Positions 1-9,304 of a DNA stretch of 64,000 nt are shown here, piece after piece. The DNA comes from an uncultured Alphaproteobacteria bacterium. GTDB taxonomy: Bacteria; Pseudomonadota; Alphaproteobacteria; HIMB59; GCA-002718135. The stretch spans positions 62,001 through 126,000 of the forward strand of contig CACJZA010000001.1 of assembly GCA_902597795.1 (NCBI GenBank), given 5' to 3'. Each line of letters begins with the position of its first letter. The stretch's first letter is position 1. Below the pieces are notes generated by a model. That model searched no databases. It saw only the letters and a program-made list of their open reading frames with translations, and had not been told where the DNA came from. The position numbers and the translations under genes were made by a program.

Positions 1-410
1 TTAAAACAGTAAATTTACTTCCAAATATTATAGCAGCAAATATTGCCAAAAAGAAAAACGCTTATGAAGCAATTTTAATACAAAATGGAAAAGTAACTGA
101 GGGCACATCATCTAATATTTGGATTATAAAAAGAAATAATTTAATAACTCATCCAGCTAACTCAGATATTTTAAAAGGAGTAACTAGAACATCTCTCTTA
201 AAAATTATAAAAAAAACTAAACTTAAATTAGTAGAAAAACAATTTACCCATAAACAATTATTTAATGCAGATGAAGTATTTTTAACGAGTTCTGGAAGTT
301 TTATTACTCCTATTTTAAAAATTGATAATAAAAAAATTAATAACGGTAAAATTGGTAACATCACATTGAAACTTGCAGAAATGTATACTGAAGCATGTAT
401 CAATGGATAA
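1..410 (+). CDS. dat: D-amino-acid aminotransferase, class IV (3' part)
   Basis: The window opens inside this gene; the frame begins at base 3 and about 135 C-terminal residues are visible. They carry the class IV PLP-aminotransferase signature: KTVNLLPN, then AYEAILIQNGKVTEGTSSNIW, then GVTRTSLL, and near the end FLTSSGSFITPI. This order is typical of D-alanine/D-amino-acid transaminases, which make D-Ala or D-Glu for peptidoglycan from 2-oxo acids. Branched-chain aminotransferases share the fold, so the substrate is inferred. The stop overlaps the likely start of the next gene by 8 bp, which suggests translational coupling. Confidence 0.8.
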   Translation, partial: KTVNLLPNIIAANIAKKKNAYEAILIQNGKVTEGTSSNIWIIKRNNLITHPANSDILKGVTRTSLLKIIKKTKLKLVEKQFTHKQLFNADEVFLTSSGSFITPILKIDNKKINNGKIGNITLKLAEMYTEACING

Positions 411-1209
411 TATAAAGCAAGAGGACATAGAGGAGATTTGTTTTAATGTAAGTCAAAATATTATCTTGCCAAAATTTAAAAATTTATCAGACAATGAAAT
501 TAACTATAAAAATGGATCTGATTTAGTAACAGCAGCTGATATAGAAGCAGAAAAAGAATTAAAAAAAAATTTGTTAAAAATTTTACCTACTTCAAATTTT
601 ATAGGTGAAGAGGAATATTCTAGAAATGAAAATATATTAAATTTTTATAATGAAGACGCATATTGTTGGACTGTTGACCCAATAGATGGAACAACAAATT
701 TTGCTAATGGTAGACATAAATTTGCAATTATGATAGCCTTAACATTTAAAGAAAAAATTTTACGCTCTTGGATATATAAGCCACTTGAAAAAATTATGTG
801 CTCCGCTATTGTTAATGAGGGTGCTTACATTAATGATAATAAAATTATAACAAAAGGGACTAATATAATTGAAGAAACTATAGGATCTATAAGCACCAAG
901 TATTGGGAGCCAGGATTTAAAGATAAATTAAAAATCTTTAAAAATATTTTTAAAGAAATTAATTCTTATAGATGTATTGGCTTTGAATATATAGACATAG
1001 GTATTGGGATTAGAAATTTTGCTATTTTATCGAAATTATCACCTTGGGATCATATTCCAGGCATTCTTTTTATCAGAGAAGCAGGTGGTGCAGACTTAGA
1101 TTTTGATAAAAATAAATATGACTTTACAAAAAAGAATAAGAATTTAATTGTAAGTAATTCAGAAGATTTGAATTTAAAAATTTTAGAAAAATTAGGAGAA
1201 TATTCATGA
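403..1209 (+). CDS. Inositol monophosphatase family protein
   Basis: A 268-residue member of the Mg2+-dependent, Li+-sensitive phosphatase superfamily (SuhB/IMPase, histidinol-phosphatase and 3'-nucleotidase relatives). Metal-binding motifs are visible: GEEEY near residue 68, DPIDGTTNF near 91 and WDHIPG...REAGG near 213. I prefer ATG 403 (MDNIKQED) over an upstream ATG at 373, because 403 overlaps the previous stop by 8 bp and matches the family N-terminus. The substrate cannot be read from the motifs; inositol-1-phosphate, histidinol phosphate or PAP-like substrates all fit the family. ATGA overlap with the next gene. Confidence 0.85.
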   Translation: MDNIKQEDIEEICFNVSQNIILPKFKNLSDNEINYKNGSDLVTAADIEAEKELKKNLLKILPTSNFIGEEEYSRNENILNFYNEDAYCWTVDPIDGTTNFANGRHKFAIMIALTFKEKILRSWIYKPLEKIMCSAIVNEGAYINDNKIITKGTNIIEETIGSISTKYWEPGFKDKLKIFKNIFKEINSYRCIGFEYIDIGIGIRNFAILSKLSPWDHIPGILFIREAGGADLDFDKNKYDFTKKNKNLIVSNSEDLNLKILEKLGEYS

Positions 1210-2078
1210 GTATTGAAAATGTTTCTTTTATAGGCTTAGGCGTAATGGGTTATCCAATGGCGGGCTATCTTCAAAATAATGGTTATAATGTAACTGTATA
1301 TAATCGAACAACTGCTAAGGCAGAAAAATGGGTAGAAGAATATAAAGGTAGAATGGCTAAAACTCCTGGTGAAGCTTCTCAAAATTCTGAGATTGTTTTT
1401 ATGTGTGTTGGACGCGATGAAGATATTATTGAAGTAATGGAAGGTGAGGATGGAATTCTTTCAAAAGTAGCTGAAGGATCAATTATTGTTGATCACACAA
1501 CAGCTTCCGCAGAGTTAGCAAGAAATTATTATCAAAAACTTAAAAATAAAAAATTAAGTTTTCTTGATGCTCCTGTATCCGGTGGTCAAGCAGGTGCACA
1601 AAATGGCGTTCTTTCAATTATGATAGGCGGCGATGAAAAAGTTTATAATACTGTTAAACCAGTTCTCACATCTTATGGCAAAGCAGTTGAACTAATAGGT
1701 CCATCTGGATCAGGCCAAATAGCTAAAATGATAAATCAAATTTGTATTGCAGGCTTAGTTCAAGGTTTATCAGAAGCAATGGCTTTTGGAAAAAAATCAA
1801 ATGTAGATATGGAAAAAGTCCTTAGTGTTATATCCAAGGGTGCAGCTCAATCATGGCAAATGGAAAATAGATATAGAACTATGCTTGATGGAAAGTTTGA
1901 TTATGGTTTTGCAGTTGATTGGATGCGCAAAGATTTATCTATTTGTTTTAATGAAGCTAATAAAAATGGTGCAATTCTTCCTGTTACAAAAATAGTTGAT
2001 AAGTATTATGAAGAAGTTCAAAAAAATGGTGGCAATAGATTTGACACGTCATCTTTAATGACGCTAGTTGATAAATAG
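1206..2078 (+). CDS. NAD(P)-dependent beta-hydroxyacid dehydrogenase (3-hydroxyisobutyrate dehydrogenase-like)
   Basis: A 290-residue protein of normal family length. The N-terminal Rossmann motif is GLGVMGYPMA (residues 10-19). The substrate-binding signature FLDAPVSGGQAGA is mid-protein and GQIAKMINQ supplies the catalytic lysine (about 174). These define the beta-hydroxyacid dehydrogenase family (3-hydroxyisobutyrate dehydrogenase, tartronate semialdehyde reductase and relatives), which oxidises or reduces small 3-hydroxy acids. The exact substrate is not determined. Its start overlaps the IMPase stop (ATGA) and its stop overlaps the next GTG start, so it sits in a tight operon. Confidence 0.85.
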   Translation: MSIENVSFIGLGVMGYPMAGYLQNNGYNVTVYNRTTAKAEKWVEEYKGRMAKTPGEASQNSEIVFMCVGRDEDIIEVMEGEDGILSKVAEGSIIVDHTTASAELARNYYQKLKNKKLSFLDAPVSGGQAGAQNGVLSIMIGGDEKVYNTVKPVLTSYGKAVELIGPSGSGQIAKMINQICIAGLVQGLSEAMAFGKKSNVDMEKVLSVISKGAAQSWQMENRYRTMLDGKFDYGFAVDWMRKDLSICFNEANKNGAILPVTKIVDKYYEEVQKNGGNRFDTSSLMTLVDK

Positions 2079-2986
2079 TGGTTAATAAATATTTCTTAGC
2101 TATTATTTTATTAATTGCCTCGTCTTTTTTTTGGTCTGGAAATTTTTTTGCTGGTAAAATTGCATATAATACGGATTTGTCACCGTTTAAATTAAGTTTT
2201 TTTCGATGGACTTTGGCTTTTATTATACTTTTACCTTTTACGTATCAGGAGATAAAAAAAAATTTAAAATATTATAAAGAAAATTTTTTATTAATTAGTT
2301 TGGTTGCATTTCTTGGTGTAACAATCTTTAATTCCTTTACTTATATATCATTACAAACAACACTCGTAATTAATTCTGCTCTTATGAATTCTGTGACACC
2401 AGTTCTAATAATTGGTTTTTCATGGTTAATATTTAAAACCAAGACAAGTTTACTTCAATTTATTGGAATATTTTTATCTGTTATTGGTGCATTTTGTATT
2501 ATTTTAAAAGGGAATTTAAATAATCTTTATTCTTTTCAATTTACAAGTGGTGATATTTGGATGTTTATTGCTGCGCTTTCATGGTGTGTGTATTCAGTTC
2601 TATTAAGAAAAATTGATAAAGATCTCTCTCAACTTGCAACTTTAGAAGTACTTATATTTGTTGGATTAATCTTTCTCATACCTCTATATTTAATAGAGTC
2701 TTCAAATTCTACTTTTATTCCCTATAATAGTACTGATTACTTAATAATTATTTATGTTGCCATATTTGCAAGTATTGTTTCTTTTTTTTCATGGAATATG
2801 GGAGTCTCAATTATAGGCGCTAACAGAGCTGGATTGTTTTTACATTTAATACCTGTATTTAGTTCAATTTGGGCAATAAGTTTTTTGGGAGAACAATTTG
2901 CTTTATTTCATTTAATTGGAACTATATTTATATTATTAGGAATAATACTCTCGAACTTAAATTTTATATATGTCAAAGATAATTAA
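2078..2986 (+). CDS. EamA-family drug/metabolite transporter (DMT superfamily)
   Basis: A 302-residue inner-membrane protein with about ten hydrophobic helices in two similar halves, the EamA duplication. Helix 1 carries SFFWSGNFFAGK and the second half SWCVYSVLLRK, both typical of the RhaT/YdcZ/EamA exporters. These move amino acids or other small metabolites; the substrate is not deducible. The start is GTG, sharing one base with the preceding TAG stop. The 3' end overlaps msrB by 17 bp. Confidence 0.85.
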   Translation: MVNKYFLAIILLIASSFFWSGNFFAGKIAYNTDLSPFKLSFFRWTLAFIILLPFTYQEIKKNLKYYKENFLLISLVAFLGVTIFNSFTYISLQTTLVINSALMNSVTPVLIIGFSWLIFKTKTSLLQFIGIFLSVIGAFCIILKGNLNNLYSFQFTSGDIWMFIAALSWCVYSVLLRKIDKDLSQLATLEVLIFVGLIFLIPLYLIESSNSTFIPYNSTDYLIIIYVAIFASIVSFFSWNMGVSIIGANRAGLFLHLIPVFSSIWAISFLGEQFALFHLIGTIFILLGIILSNLNFIYVKDN

Positions 2987-3365
2987 AACAGATCAAGAAT
3001 GGAAATCTCTTCTTACAGAAGATGAATATTATGTAACAAGGCAAAAGGGGACAGAACCTCCTTTCTCTGGTAAAAATTTTGAAATTATAAATGGTGGTAT
3101 TTTTAAATGTAAATGCTGTGGTAATGAATTATTTAATAGTTCAACAAAATATGATTCTTATTGTGGGTGGCCAAGTTTTTTTGAACAAATATCACCTGAA
3201 GCAATTAAAACAGAGACTGATAGATCGCATGGAATGGTGCGTATTGAAATCATGTGTGCCAAATGTGATGCTCATTTAGGCCATGTCTTTGATGATGGAC
3301 CAGAGCCTACTGGCAAAAGATACTGTGTAAATTCTCTTTCTATTAATTACGAAGAGTTTGAATAA
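2970..3365 (+). CDS. msrB: Peptide-methionine (R)-S-oxide reductase
   Basis: A 131-residue MsrB that reduces the R-epimer of methionine sulfoxide in oxidised proteins, a cytosolic repair function. It shows the zinc-type CxxC pairs (CKCC near residue 47 and CAKC near 95), the YCGWPSF signature, GHVFDDGP, and the catalytic RYCVNSLSI with Cys about 118. Length is normal for a single-domain MsrB; no MsrA is fused. It starts inside the transporter upstream and its stop overlaps the downstream TTG start, so it is in the middle of an overlapping cluster. Confidence 0.93.
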   Translation: MSKIIKTDQEWKSLLTEDEYYVTRQKGTEPPFSGKNFEIINGGIFKCKCCGNELFNSSTKYDSYCGWPSFFEQISPEAIKTETDRSHGMVRIEIMCAKCDAHLGHVFDDGPEPTGKRYCVNSLSINYEEFE

Positions 3366-4533
3366 TACTTTTTATACACTCCTATTTTCATCGATAGGAC
3401 ATGCGCTTATGCATATGTTTGCAGCGTTTTATTTTGTAATAGTTCTGACGATAGAAAAAGAATGGAATATTTCTTATGATCAATTAATTAGATTATGGTC
3501 TCTTGGAGCTCTACTAGTTGGTTTAGGAGCAATTCCTTTTGGTTGGTTAAGTGATAAATGGTCTCGTTCAGGAACAATGACAATTATGTTTATTGGAATG
3601 GGATTAGCTTCAATATTATGTGGTTTAAGCACATCAGTTTCTTTTTTATTTTTTTCATTATCGCTTCTTGGACTTTTCTGTTCAATATATCATCCTGTCG
3701 GTATTCCTTGGGTGATTCATGCAGCTAGCAAACAGGGAAGAGCGCTTGGTGTAAATGGTATTTTTGGTGGGGTAGGGATAGGCTCTGGAGCATTTGTAGC
3801 TGGTACTCTAACCGAATTACTAAATTGGCAACTAGCATTTATATTACCTGGCTTGATCTCTATTGTTATAGGATTTTATCTTATCTACTTAATTTTAATT
3901 GATAAAATATCTTATAAAAATTATTTTATTAAAAATGATGATCAGGATCATTCCCGTAATGAAATGATTTTAATTGCATTAATAATGCTATTATCAATGT
4001 TTGCCCTTGGATTATCTTTTCACAATACACAAACAGCCTTACCAAAAGTTTTTGAAATACGTATTGGTAATATAAACTCTATTCAAATTGGATTTATGAT
4101 TGCAATTATCTATTTTATTTCTGGTGCTACAACATTTGTTGGAGGCTTACTTGCTGATCGATTTAATTTAAAAACCATTTACTTAATTGGTATTTTTCTT
4201 CAGTTTCCCTGCTACCTAAGTATAGCTTACATATCTGGTTACTCTATAGTATTATTATGTATTCTAGCTGCCGTATTTAATGCTAGTATTTTGCCTACAG
4301 AAAATCTTCTACTTGGAAGGTTTACACCTCAAAAGTATCATGGTGTTGTATACGGAATAAAGTTTATTCTTGCATTTGGCTCAGGACCAATTTCGGTATT
4401 TTTAATTTCAGAAATATACTCCATAACTTTAGAATTTACTTATTTATTTTTAATTAATGCAATAATGATGGCTATAGTTTCAATTTTTATTACTTTCTTA
4501 CCCATTCACAGTAATCAAAAAATAGCTACTTAG
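3358..4533 (+). CDS. MFS transporter
   Basis: A 391-residue protein with about twelve hydrophobic helices. The loop 2-3 motif GWLSDKWSR is the MFS signature, repeated in degenerate form as GLLADRFN in the second half. The segment around YHPVGIPW resembles the fosmidomycin-resistance branch of MFS exporters, but substrate assignment is only inference. TTG start (8-bp overlap with msrB) is the most N-terminal start that retains helix 1. The 3' end overlaps the opposite-strand small gene by 8 bp. Confidence 0.8.
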   Translation: MNNTFYTLLFSSIGHALMHMFAAFYFVIVLTIEKEWNISYDQLIRLWSLGALLVGLGAIPFGWLSDKWSRSGTMTIMFIGMGLASILCGLSTSVSFLFFSLSLLGLFCSIYHPVGIPWVIHAASKQGRALGVNGIFGGVGIGSGAFVAGTLTELLNWQLAFILPGLISIVIGFYLIYLILIDKISYKNYFIKNDDQDHSRNEMILIALIMLLSMFALGLSFHNTQTALPKVFEIRIGNINSIQIGFMIAIIYFISGATTFVGGLLADRFNLKTIYLIGIFLQFPCYLSIAYISGYSIVLLCILAAVFNASILPTENLLLGRFTPQKYHGVVYGIKFILAFGSGPISVFLISEIYSITLEFTYLFLINAIMMAIVSIFITFLPIHSNQKIAT

Positions 4534-4753
4534 GATTAGATTTTATCTCTTCAAGATAAAAAATAACTTCATTAAATTTTTCATCAGGTATATCTTTATA
4601 CGTCATACCAAAATAAATTTTTACCTCTAATGCAACATGCGCATAAGGATTTCTACCCTTTGGATGATTAGGATGATCAGGTAATTTTCCTTTTAAAAAA
4701 TCACCAGTTTCTTGAATTAATTTCCAAATTTTAGATGCGTTTTCTTTATTCAA
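4526..4753 (-). CDS. Small ORF6C-like protein
   Basis: A 75-residue protein without membrane segments. The stretch GRNPYAHVALEVK...MTYKDIPDEKFNEVIFYLEE resembles the C-terminal ORF6C domain of phage antirepressors, which typically reads R.xx.IxxxLKxxF.VxxYKDIPxxxFxxAxxFI. The N-terminal antirepressor (ORF6N/Bro) domain is absent, so this is a free-standing domain. One base separates its start from the stop of pepC upstream, so they are probably co-transcribed. The resemblance is by eye and weak-to-moderate; function unknown. Confidence 0.55.
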   Translation of the reverse strand: MNKENASKIWKLIQETGDFLKGKLPDHPNHPKGRNPYAHVALEVKIYFGMTYKDIPDEKFNEVIFYLEEIKSNPK

Positions 4754-4754
4754 T

Positions 4755-6077
4755 TTATCTAGCTAAAGCACCCATTGGATCCCAAGGTGCAAGCGCTACT
4801 GGTTCCATATCTAAGTATTTTAAAAGTCTTTTGTTTAGATATTTTTTATCAATGACAACTTCATAGGTATATTCATCAAACCATTCATCGGTCATCATCA
4901 TATATCCTTGATTACCACTTTTCGTTCCCCAGCTATTTTCAATTTTCCATTTAGTAGTATTTCTTTTTTTAATATCGACACCTGTTAAAAGCATGGCATG
5001 AGTCATTTCACTATCACCGTACTCTAAACGAGTCTGTTTATTCATCTTAAATGAAGTTTGAAAAACATTTTCATAGTCATAAATTCCCATATCAAGTACA
5101 CCCATATCACGACTAAAACGTTTTCCAACATCACAACCAAACCATACAGCTTCATTGTTTTTTATTGAGTCCATCGCAGATTTTTTTAATTCTTTAATAT
5201 CTACATTTAAATATTTAATAATCTGCCCTTCAAAAACATTACCAAGATATTCAACCGTGTACATTGTATTAAATTTTTTATTGCTCATTGGAGCATGAAT
5301 TAAGCAAACTTTATCTTTAATATTTATATCTGCATATTTTTTGCAGAAATCAATAGGTGTCATTTCAGAAATGACAATGTGTCTATTATCTTTATTTCTA
5401 GTAGACCAATTGATAACATCTGGTGGTTGACCAAGAAACATTGCTAGTAAATTATAAATTGTTTCCATCATGTCTTTTTTTAGAGCCGCAGAATTTTTAG
5501 CTGGTTTCTTTCTTAGTATAGAAGCAAACTCTCTTAATTTATGCGTAAGAATATAATTCATAGCACCAGATTTACTGCTATGATTTGTTTCAGGCATTAC
5601 GTCTTTAGGTACTGCACCGTACTTGTTGATTAAGTTTACAAACATATCCCACTGTCCGCCATCTTGAACAGGTGCTTTTAAAAGATGAGTAATTAATCTA
5701 CTGTCATATGATTCATCTCTTGATTTGATAATATTCTCTAAAAAATAGTTTGCTTTCTCTAACTTATCCCAAAACATGAAATAATTTTGTGAAAACTCAA
5801 ATGTATTTAGCTCAAGGCTATCAACAACTTGTAAGCGCATAAGATTTAAACCTGCAAATCCCCAACATCTACCTGATGCCATTTGGTTTGTAGCAGGTAG
5901 TTCTTTTTTTATTAGATTAGAAAAATTATGATTGATTTGACTAAAGTTTTCCCAATTGAGTGCAACATTGGCTAAATCATTTTTAATTAATGCATTTCTT
6001 GATGCTGTATTTTTATTATTTCTTAGAAATTTATTTTTGAAAGTTTTGATTGTTGAAAGAGATATATTTTTTGCCAT
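4755..6077 (-). CDS. pepC: Aminopeptidase C / bleomycin hydrolase family (peptidase C1B)
   Basis: A 440-residue papain-fold cysteine peptidase of the usual PepC/bleomycin-hydrolase length. The triad is visible: Cys71 in NQMASGRCWGF, His about 359 in EMTHAMLLTGV, and Asn about 380 in WKIENSWGTKSG. The family forms a hexameric cytosolic barrel that trims N-terminal residues from peptides. No signal peptide. The family is known best from Firmicutes, Bacteroidetes and eukaryotes, so its presence in an alphaproteobacterial housekeeping stretch may reflect transfer. Probably used for recycling scavenged peptides (inference). Confidence 0.9.
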   Translation of the reverse strand: MAKNISLSTIKTFKNKFLRNNKNTASRNALIKNDLANVALNWENFSQINHNFSNLIKKELPATNQMASGRCWGFAGLNLMRLQVVDSLELNTFEFSQNYFMFWDKLEKANYFLENIIKSRDESYDSRLITHLLKAPVQDGGQWDMFVNLINKYGAVPKDVMPETNHSSKSGAMNYILTHKLREFASILRKKPAKNSAALKKDMMETIYNLLAMFLGQPPDVINWSTRNKDNRHIVISEMTPIDFCKKYADINIKDKVCLIHAPMSNKKFNTMYTVEYLGNVFEGQIIKYLNVDIKELKKSAMDSIKNNEAVWFGCDVGKRFSRDMGVLDMGIYDYENVFQTSFKMNKQTRLEYGDSEMTHAMLLTGVDIKKRNTTKWKIENSWGTKSGNQGYMMMTDEWFDEYTYEVVIDKKYLNKRLLKYLDMEPVALAPWDPMGALAR

Positions 6078-6107
6078 ATTCTCTATTTAAAACTATTTCA
6101 GCTTAAT

Positions 6108-8633
6108 TCAATTCTTAACTGTTTTTTTCTTTTTTTTGAGACCCATTTTAGCTTTTCTTTCATCAATTAATCTAATGGCATCTTCTAGTTTTAAGCTATG
6201 AATTGTTTGATCACCAAGAATTGATGCATTTATTTTTCCACATTTTACATATGGTCCAAATTTCCCATCATGAGCAGTAATGTTTTTCTTTTCAGTTGGA
6301 TGCTCTCCAAATGTTTTTAACGTCGCATTACCTCTCTGTGTAGGTTTAGCTATTAATTCAATGGCTCTTTCAAGTTCAATATCAAGAATATTATCTGTTT
6401 TTTCAAGAGCTTTATATTTTTTATCATGCAGAATATAAGGTCCATACATTCCAATACCTGCGCTAACCGTTTTATTTGTTTCAGGATGAAAACCTAATTT
6501 ACGAGGTAATCCTAGAAGTTGAATAGCTGTGTTTAATCCTATTTCATCTGGTTCAAAATTCTTAGGAATAGAAACTCTTTTCGGTTTCTTTTCTTTTGTT
6601 CCTTCACCGACTTGCATATAAAATCCATAAGGACCTTTTCGAAGAGTAATCATTTCTCCTGTTTCAGGATAAATACCAATTTCTTTTGGCCCGCTAAGTG
6701 CAGCACCATCTTTATCGTTTAATTGATTAAACTGAACTGTATATTTGCAATCAGGATAATTAGAGCAGCCAATAAATCCTCCAAACTTTCCAACTTTAAT
6801 TCCTAATCTTCCATTATCACACGTTGGACATTTTCTTTTTTCATCTGCTCCGTTTGGTGGAAAGAAATGTGGACCTAGCGCTTCATCTAATACATCAATC
6901 ACTTCTCTATTTGATTTGCCTACAGTTTCATCACAAAGTTGTTTAAATGTTTCCCAAAATTTTCTTAGAACCTCTTTCCAATCAAGCTTACCATCAGATA
7001 TCTCATCAAGTTGATTTTCAAGATCAGCAGTAAAATCATATTCCACATATTGATTGAAATATTTCTCTAAAAATATAGAAACTATTCGTCCTCTATCATG
7101 AGGATTAAAACGTTTTTTATCTAAAATTACATAATCTCTATCTTGTAGAACTTTAATAATAGACGCATAAGTAGAAGGTCTGCCAATACCAAGTTCTTCG
7201 AGTTTTTTAACTAAGCTTGCTTCAGTATAACGAGGGGGAGGGGAGGTAAAATGTTGTATCTTTTCAACTTCTTTTAAATTTAAATTCTCTCCCTCACTCA
7301 TGGCAGGAAGAATTGTTTCTTTTTCTTCATCTTTATCATCATCTTTAGCTTCTTGATAAACTTTATACATCCCAGGAAACTTAATTGTTGATCCATTTGC
7401 TCGTAAAACAATTTTTTTATCTTCGTTTGTAATATCAACAGCTACTTGATCTAATACAGCACTCGCCATTTGTGAACTTACTGCTCTTTGCCAAATAATT
7501 TCATATAGCTTGTATTCTTCTAAAGTAATGTATTGCTTAATATCTTTTGGTGTTAGGTAAATATTTGTTGGTCTAATACATTCATGTGCTTCTTGGGCAT
7601 TTTTAGCCTTCGATTTATAAACTCTTGGCGCTTCTGGCAAATAGTTTGCACCATAATTATCTGTAACAAAACCTCGAACTTGGTTGATGGCTTCTTTTGA
7701 CATGACGACACTGTCTGTTCGCATATAAGTTATTAAGCCAGTTGTTTCTCCTTTAATATCTGTTCCTTCATAAAGGCGTTGAGCTGTACGCATTGTTTGG
7801 CTCGCGCTGAGACCAAGTTTACGACTAGACTCAATTTGCATTGTAGATGTAGTAAAAGCAGGATAGGGATTTCTTCTAGCTTCTTTTTTCGTAATATTTC
7901 CAACAGTGAAAGTAGAATTTTTAATATCATTAAAAATTTTTGTCGCCTCACTCTCATTTTTAATATCAAGCTTATCTACTTTATTCCCATCATAAACTGT
8001 AAGTCTGGAATTAATGATTTTATCTTCTTTATTTCTAAACTCGCCTTGTAAAGACCAATATTCCTGTGGAATAAATTTTTCTATTTCAAGTTCTCTCTCA
8101 CTAATTATTCTTAAGGCGACAGATTGAACTCTACCTGCTGATTTTGAACCTGGTAATTTTCTCCATAGCACTGGAGAAAGTGTAAAACCGACAAGAAAAT
8201 CTAGAGCTCTTCTTGCAAGATAAGCATTTACTAAATTTTCATCTATTTCTCTTGGCTCTTTAAGACTATCAAGAACTGCATTTTTTGTAATTTCATTGAA
8301 TGTAACTCGGTGAATATTCAATTTTGAAAGTGATGAATTATCTCTAAGTAGTTTTTCTACATGCCAAGCTATGGCTTCACCTTCACGGTCGGGGTCAGTT
8401 GCTAGATATAAATTTTCAGATTTTTTTGCAGCATCTGTTATTTCTTTTATCACTTTTTTTCCACGATCACTGGTTTCCCATTTCATTTGGAAATCATTTT
8501 CAGTATCTATTGCATCATTTTTTGCTGATAAATCTCGGACATGCCCAACACTTGCTAGAACTTTGAAGTCAGAGCCTAAATATTTATTAATAGACTTTGC
8601 TTTCGATGGTGATTCAACAATTAATACATTCAT
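6108..8633 (-). CDS. topA: DNA topoisomerase I (type IA)
   Basis: An 841-residue enzyme that relaxes negative supercoils. The Toprim domain begins at residue 1 (MNVLIVESPSKAKSI), with the acidic Toprim motif DPDREGEA near residue 103. The catalytic tyrosine lies in GLITYMRTDS (about 303). A C-terminal zinc ribbon (CPTCDNGRLG...CSNYPDC, about 601-635) is followed by glycine-rich FGPYVK-type repeats, the alphaproteobacterial layout. An in-frame ATG at 8648 exists, but the Toprim start at 8633 is the conserved one. The lysine-rich tail ends the protein. dprA, usually just upstream in this group, is missing here. Confidence 0.95.
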   Translation of the reverse strand: MNVLIVESPSKAKSINKYLGSDFKVLASVGHVRDLSAKNDAIDTENDFQMKWETSDRGKKVIKEITDAAKKSENLYLATDPDREGEAIAWHVEKLLRDNSSLSKLNIHRVTFNEITKNAVLDSLKEPREIDENLVNAYLARRALDFLVGFTLSPVLWRKLPGSKSAGRVQSVALRIISERELEIEKFIPQEYWSLQGEFRNKEDKIINSRLTVYDGNKVDKLDIKNESEATKIFNDIKNSTFTVGNITKKEARRNPYPAFTTSTMQIESSRKLGLSASQTMRTAQRLYEGTDIKGETTGLITYMRTDSVVMSKEAINQVRGFVTDNYGANYLPEAPRVYKSKAKNAQEAHECIRPTNIYLTPKDIKQYITLEEYKLYEIIWQRAVSSQMASAVLDQVAVDITNEDKKIVLRANGSTIKFPGMYKVYQEAKDDDKDEEKETILPAMSEGENLNLKEVEKIQHFTSPPPRYTEASLVKKLEELGIGRPSTYASIIKVLQDRDYVILDKKRFNPHDRGRIVSIFLEKYFNQYVEYDFTADLENQLDEISDGKLDWKEVLRKFWETFKQLCDETVGKSNREVIDVLDEALGPHFFPPNGADEKRKCPTCDNGRLGIKVGKFGGFIGCSNYPDCKYTVQFNQLNDKDGAALSGPKEIGIYPETGEMITLRKGPYGFYMQVGEGTKEKKPKRVSIPKNFEPDEIGLNTAIQLLGLPRKLGFHPETNKTVSAGIGMYGPYILHDKKYKALEKTDNILDIELERAIELIAKPTQRGNATLKTFGEHPTEKKNITAHDGKFGPYVKCGKINASILGDQTIHSLKLEDAIRLIDERKAKMGLKKKKKTVKN

Positions 8634-8698
8634 AAATTTGGGCCCCAAATTTCAGTTAAAAGATAATTCGTCAAGAAATTTTAAAAAAAAGTATATTT

Positions 8699-9304
8699 TT
8701 ACTTGGATAATTTAATTTTACTTTCAGTTTTGTTTATGAGTCTTTTAATGTTTTCTGTGTGTTTAAGATAAATAATTAAAGTTAAATAAATAAAGAAAAT
8801 TAGAATATAAAAATTAAAATTAATAAAAGTATAATATGCTGGAGCTACTAAAATTCCAATTAAAGATCCAAGAGAGGAGTATTTACTTACAAAAGCAGTA
8901 ACAAGCCATACTAATAAAAATAAAATTGCAATATAAGGATTAAAACCAAATAAAAAGCCAATATACGTTGCAACGCCTTTTCCACCTTTGAATTTTAACC
9001 AAACAGGATAGATGTGACCTAATATGGCAAAGTGACAGAGAAGTATTTTATTCAATAAAGAAATATCATGAAAATACATTTGTAAAATGAGGAATGGAAG
9101 AAAGCCTTTAAAAATATCAAAACAAAGAACAATGAATGCTAAAAATTTATTTCCTGTTCTTAAAACATTTGTTGCACCTACATTTCCAGAACCAACCTTT
9201 CTAATATCTCCCAAGCCAAATAATTTTGTAAAAATCAATGCAAAGGGTAATGATCCTATTACATAAAACAATATGATTAATGATAAACTACTTACTAAAG
9301 TCAT
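8699..9304 (-). CDS. plsY: Glycerol-3-phosphate acyltransferase PlsY
   Basis: A 201-residue integral membrane enzyme with about five helices that acylates glycerol-3-phosphate using acyl-phosphate from PlsX (encoded in this window near 50.6 kb). The three PlsY loop motifs are present: GSLPFALI near the N-terminus, SGNVGATNVLR near residue 38 and KGGKGVAT near 105. Its start overlaps the 3' end of pyrB by 17 bp, the conserved pyr-plsY linkage of alphaproteobacteria. Confidence 0.93.
   Translation of the reverse strand: MTLVSSLSLIILFYVIGSLPFALIFTKLFGLGDIRKVGSGNVGATNVLRTGNKFLAFIVLCFDIFKGFLPFLILQMYFHDISLLNKILLCHFAILGHIYPVWLKFKGGKGVATYIGFLFGFNPYIAILFLLVWLVTAFVSKYSSLGSLIGILVAPAYYTFINFNFYILIFFIYLTLIIYLKHTENIKRLINKTESKIKLSK

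Noticed and set aside
8371..8715. Open frame antisense to the topA start
   Set aside because: It mirrors topA codons, has no motif or ribosome site, and topA is certain. The same reasoning removes other antisense frames such as 149-403, 7779-8051, 34640-35377 and 36765-37526.
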